Assembly: GCA_964411885.1 (NCBI GenBank)
Contig: CAYPMK010000003.1
Span: 1 to 60,299, forward strand
Length of the DNA stretch: 60,299 nt
Reading direction: 5' to 3'
Origin: JAKLHL01 sp964411885
Lineage (GTDB): Bacteria > Bdellovibrionota > JAFGOL01
Part shown: piece after piece, positions 57,793-60,299 of the stretch
Layout of the letters: each line of letters opens with the position of its first letter
How positions within the stretch are numbered: the stretch's first letter is position 1
Program-made: the position numbers and the translations under genes
The notes under the pieces: generated by a model
What the model saw: the letters and a program-made list of their open reading frames with translations, nothing else
Told to the model about the DNA's origin: nothing
Databases searched by the model: none

Positions 57793-60093
57793 TTAAAGCC
57801 CCTGTTCTACCATTTGTTTTGCAACAATTTGTAGCTCTTGTGTTCTTGGTACTTCCACATAAAGATCACTAACAAGTTCATGCATTTTATTAACAGAACC
57901 CCTAACATTGTCTATGGACGTCACCATATTATTCATAGAAGACTTAAGCGTTTCAGCTTCTTTAGTTGTGTTATTTGCTACTTTTTTATTTTTATTATTT
58001 GCTATGGCCTTGTCTATCATCTTCATGTTCTTTATGCCCGCTTTTTTCCAAGCTTCCATATTTTTCATTTCATATCTTAACATATCAAGAGACGGCAAAT
58101 CATTCACAGACAATATCGGCGTTTTCTTTTTTAAAAGTTTTTGGATATTGTTTTTATAGATGTTAGCAGATCTTTTTGCTTGTTCCGCTTTTTTAAGCAT
58201 CTCTTTAGATAAAGCAATTAAATTAGTACGCCATTCAGGTTTAACTTTATACTGTTTGTTTATATCCACATCGAGTGGTGTTTTAATTTTAGTTTTTCTA
58301 ATATTTATTTCTTTACCATTTTGAGCATACATGTTTTTTAAATTAAAAAGTTCACCATACCCCTGATAACCTATTAGCTGATTCTCTAGTCCAATTATTT
58401 GATACTGAAGTATTGAATCCATAGTAAGAAGGTTAGACAATCTTGTACTTGCTGTTACAGCATCTACTGTTTCTTGGACATTACCAAACCTCATGAGAAA
58501 ATCTCTCCAATAATTGTTCATCAAACCCTTTCTGCCCATATCAATTATTTCATCGTTAAGCTCTGACCTTTGAGCTTGCACATCGCTTATTTGAGTCCTT
58601 ATAGCAATAACAGGATCTGTATATGAAGATCCACTACCGCCAGCGGCAAGTTTATAAATATCATTCGCAGACTTTGTATATGTTTGTGCAGCAACATTAC
58701 TGTTAGAGTAGTTGAGCATGTTTTTGCTAAGGTCTGAATTATATGAAGACACGGCATTATGTTGAGAAGATATTTTCGGGATATTTTTATTCGCTTGATT
58801 TCCCCAGTTGGAATATCCACCAGAAACGTCGTTATAAAAATTACTTGCATTACCTGCATCAAGTTTTACAGATCCACCACCCACTGTACTAGGACTTAAG
58901 TTATTAACATTCACATTATAATTGCCAGCATTCCACATCGGGTTATACCAAGAATTACCAGCACCAACGTTATAGGCTAAAAGATTTTGATTCGGTATTG
59001 TGGCACCTGTACCAGCAGCAAGGTCAAAACTAGATGGCATACCAGTCATACCAGTGCCAGCTGCAGAAAGATTAAATTTTTGTATGAATGGGTCTTGAGC
59101 CATTTCTGGACAAAGGTTTCTTACAAAATTAACATGACCAAGAGTTTTTGTTAAACCACTAGTCCCATTCGCCATTTGATTTGTATAGGCTTTGTTCATT
59201 TGTCCCAAACAAGCTGTTTGTATTAATGGCTTTACGTTATTTTCCTGAAGTATCCTTGTTAAAAGAGGACAATTCTTGTCTGAATATTTTGTTATGACAT
59301 TTGCTCCAACAGGATTACCAGATACAAAAGCTAGCGCTTGTCTTGAAGACACAAAACTACACAACACATCTTTTGAGCCACCCTTACAAGCATCAAGTGT
59401 TTTGTTCCCAAGTTGGTTGTAAAGATCTGTTCCTGATTTGGGTGTATATTTTACACCAGCTACTTCTTTAGATATCTTTTTCATCAAATCTTCTGAACCA
59501 GAATATGAACAAGCTTTGCCACAACTACTTTTTACACTTTGAAGAGATTGAAGTTTCTGGCTTGTTTCACTTTTATAAGCACCAATTATATCTTGTTGTC
59601 TTTTTTTCTCCTGGTCGCTCAAAAGAGGTAATCTTTTCTTTGCGTTTTCTACACTTAAATCTTTAGCCAAGGATTCAAGATACTCTATATAAGCATCCAT
59701 AACTTTATTAAGTTCTTTTATTTCATCATCATCTGTCATCTTTTCGTCTTTAAGTTCTTTTCTAAGGTCTTTATAATCTTCTCTATCTTTATATTCTTTT
59801 AGTTCTTCTATCTTATCCTTAATATTATTTACGTAGTCGTTAGCCATTGCTACACTCGCTACATAATTAAGTGTTGTATTTGCTTTCTCATAATCACAAT
59901 TTTGATCTGCCTGACATCTGTTTATATATGAAATATCAAATCCCTTTAAAGCATCAGAAGCTTCAAAATCTTTAAATATAGCTTTATATTTAGAGTCAAA
60001 AGTACCTTGTGGTTTTTCTAGGTCGTCAAAACCACCTGCAAACAAATAGCTATTAGAAAGTAATATCGTAATTAATAAAGAATAAAACATCAT
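57793..60093 (-). CDS. Large secreted Cys-containing protein of unknown function
   Basis: I recognise no family in this 766-residue exported protein. The start MMFYSLLITILLSNSYLFAGG is a signal peptide (GGAGG is five bases before ATG 60093). Residues about 30-200 are helical and charged. Several Cys pairs (near 60-70, 190-196, 240-250 and 330) suggest disulfides. Residues about 340-480 are a low-complexity Gly/Ser/Asn/Tyr stretch. The last 280 residues are helical, with coiled-coil-like segments and a Lys-rich region near 640-720. The shape suggests a surface or periplasmic structural protein. A terminator (60144-60174) stands upstream, so it likely has its own promoter. Confidence 0.65.
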   Translation of the reverse strand: MMFYSLLITILLSNSYLFAGGFDDLEKPQGTFDSKYKAIFKDFEASDALKGFDISYINRCQADQNCDYEKANTTLNYVASVAMANDYVNNIKDKIEELKEYKDREDYKDLRKELKDEKMTDDDEIKELNKVMDAYIEYLESLAKDLSVENAKKRLPLLSDQEKKRQQDIIGAYKSETSQKLQSLQSVKSSCGKACSYSGSEDLMKKISKEVAGVKYTPKSGTDLYNQLGNKTLDACKGGSKDVLCSFVSSRQALAFVSGNPVGANVITKYSDKNCPLLTRILQENNVKPLIQTACLGQMNKAYTNQMANGTSGLTKTLGHVNFVRNLCPEMAQDPFIQKFNLSAAGTGMTGMPSSFDLAAGTGATIPNQNLLAYNVGAGNSWYNPMWNAGNYNVNVNNLSPSTVGGGSVKLDAGNASNFYNDVSGGYSNWGNQANKNIPKISSQHNAVSSYNSDLSKNMLNYSNSNVAAQTYTKSANDIYKLAAGGSGSSYTDPVIAIRTQISDVQAQRSELNDEIIDMGRKGLMNNYWRDFLMRFGNVQETVDAVTASTRLSNLLTMDSILQYQIIGLENQLIGYQGYGELFNLKNMYAQNGKEINIRKTKIKTPLDVDINKQYKVKPEWRTNLIALSKEMLKKAEQAKRSANIYKNNIQKLLKKKTPILSVNDLPSLDMLRYEMKNMEAWKKAGIKNMKMIDKAIANNKNKKVANNTTKEAETLKSSMNNMVTSIDNVRGSVNKMHELVSDLYVEVPRTQELQIVAKQMVEQGL

Positions 60094-60143
60094 AAAATCC
60101 TCCAAGAACGATTATACTATCTTACAGCCACAAAGCACATAAT

Positions 60144-60174
60144 AAAAAAGGCACCCTTAAGGGTGCCTTTTTTT
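60144..60174 (-). terminator. Intrinsic terminator after the upstream minus-strand gene
   Basis: A6-GGCACCC / TTAA loop / GGGTGCC-T7 forms a perfect 7-bp stem with A and T runs on each side. On the minus strand it comes 26 bases after the stop of the partial gene at 60201, so it isolates the 766-residue protein gene. It could also work on the plus strand. Confidence 0.88.
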
Positions 60175-60200
60175 ATGTTTATATTGTTTTGTGCTTAAGT

Positions 60201-60299
60201 TTACTTTTGTTCAACACCTGAAACACCCTGTTTAACTTCGTCTAAAGTGCTCCATTTACCTTTCTTTACATTAGCATTATTAGCACTTCCATCTGTACC
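60201..60299 (-). CDS. C-terminal 32 residues of an unidentified protein
   Basis: The window's last 99 bases read on the minus strand as an open frame ending KKGKWSTLDEVKQGVSGVEQK and a TAA (60203-60201). It runs off the end of the window. Too short to identify; the reading frame and the terminator behind it are the evidence that it is a real gene. Confidence 0.5.
   Translation of the reverse strand, partial: GTDGSANNANVKKGKWSTLDEVKQGVSGVEQK

Overview
This is an AT-rich bacterial chromosome segment (roughly two thirds A+T by eye), almost fully coding. It contains two 100-N scaffold gaps (44584-44683 and 46708-46807), so it is a draft or metagenome-type assembly. The organism is a Gram-negative, diderm bacterium: it has KdsB (LPS Kdo activation), a LolC/E-type permease, a SurA-family chaperone next to PdxA, an LptM-like lipoprotein next to DapF, and Mpl/LdcA murein recycling. 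The orders acpP-fabF-rpiB-glyA-nusB and mfd-(parvulin)-(parvulin)-surA-pdxA-uvrA recall Deltaproteobacteria-type genomes (Desulfobacterota, Bdellovibrionota and relatives), with genes missing that usually lie between. The lineage is an inference from gene order and could be wrong. No tRNA, rRNA, CRISPR array, insertion sequence or prophage was recognised.

Layout. 1-3.8 kb: the 5' end of a polyprenyl synthase gene (minus), then comM, a type II secretion F-like gene and a TauE/SafE-type exporter (plus). 3.8-21.0 kb: one uninterrupted minus-strand run of 20 tightly packed genes. In transcription order these are yceD (DUF177), rpmF, fabD, fabG, acpP, fabF, rpiB, glyA, nusB, two small membrane-protein genes, and a dcw-type cell-wall block rsmH-ftsL-ftsI-murF-mraY-murD-ftsW-murG-murB. 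murE, murC, ddl and ftsQAZ are not in the run. 21.1-23.0 kb: kdsB, a histidine phosphatase and a small secreted protein (plus). 23.0-26.9 kb: a biotin-dependent acyl-CoA carboxylase operon with a NifU-like gene (minus). 27.0-30.9 kb: rpmE-prfA-prmC, a coiled-coil protein and a secreted protein (plus). 30.88-31.00 kb: a nested imperfect palindrome that looks like a structured RNA. 31.0-33.0 kb: ssb with its own promoter, and an lptM-like/dapF-like/folK operon (minus). 33.05-44.75 kb: an ECF sigma/anti-sigma fusion, mfd, three parvulin/SurA-type proteins, pdxA, an unusually short uvrA and uppP (plus). 44.7-49.8 kb: a small TM1266-type regulator, a PflA/AmrS-type radical SAM enzyme, tlyA and dxs (both cut by a gap) and a lolC/E-type permease (minus). 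49.8-52.8 kb: a PHP phosphoesterase (plus), then atpI-atpB-atpE and a YhcC-type radical SAM gene (minus). 52.8-57.8 kb: ldcA, a serine hydrolase, mpl, murA and a HIT gene (plus). 57.8-60.3 kb: a 766-residue secreted protein and the tail of another gene (minus).

How the genes fit together. Two blocks serve the wall: the dcw run builds lipid II and drives septation, and ldcA-mpl-murA recycles murein peptide and starts precursor synthesis; uppP recycles the lipid carrier. Fatty-acid elongation (fabD/G/F, acpP) and an acyl-CoA carboxylase supply lipids. mfd and uvrA share one operon with the periplasmic folding factors. The points most worth a second look are: a UvrA that appears to have lost its insertion domain; a DapF homologue lacking both catalytic cysteines; the sigma/anti-sigma fusion translationally coupled to mfd; the structured element near 30.9 kb; a Na+-type ligand pattern in the ATP synthase c subunit; and a 55-bp repeat showing that the first N gap is artificial and uppP is intact.
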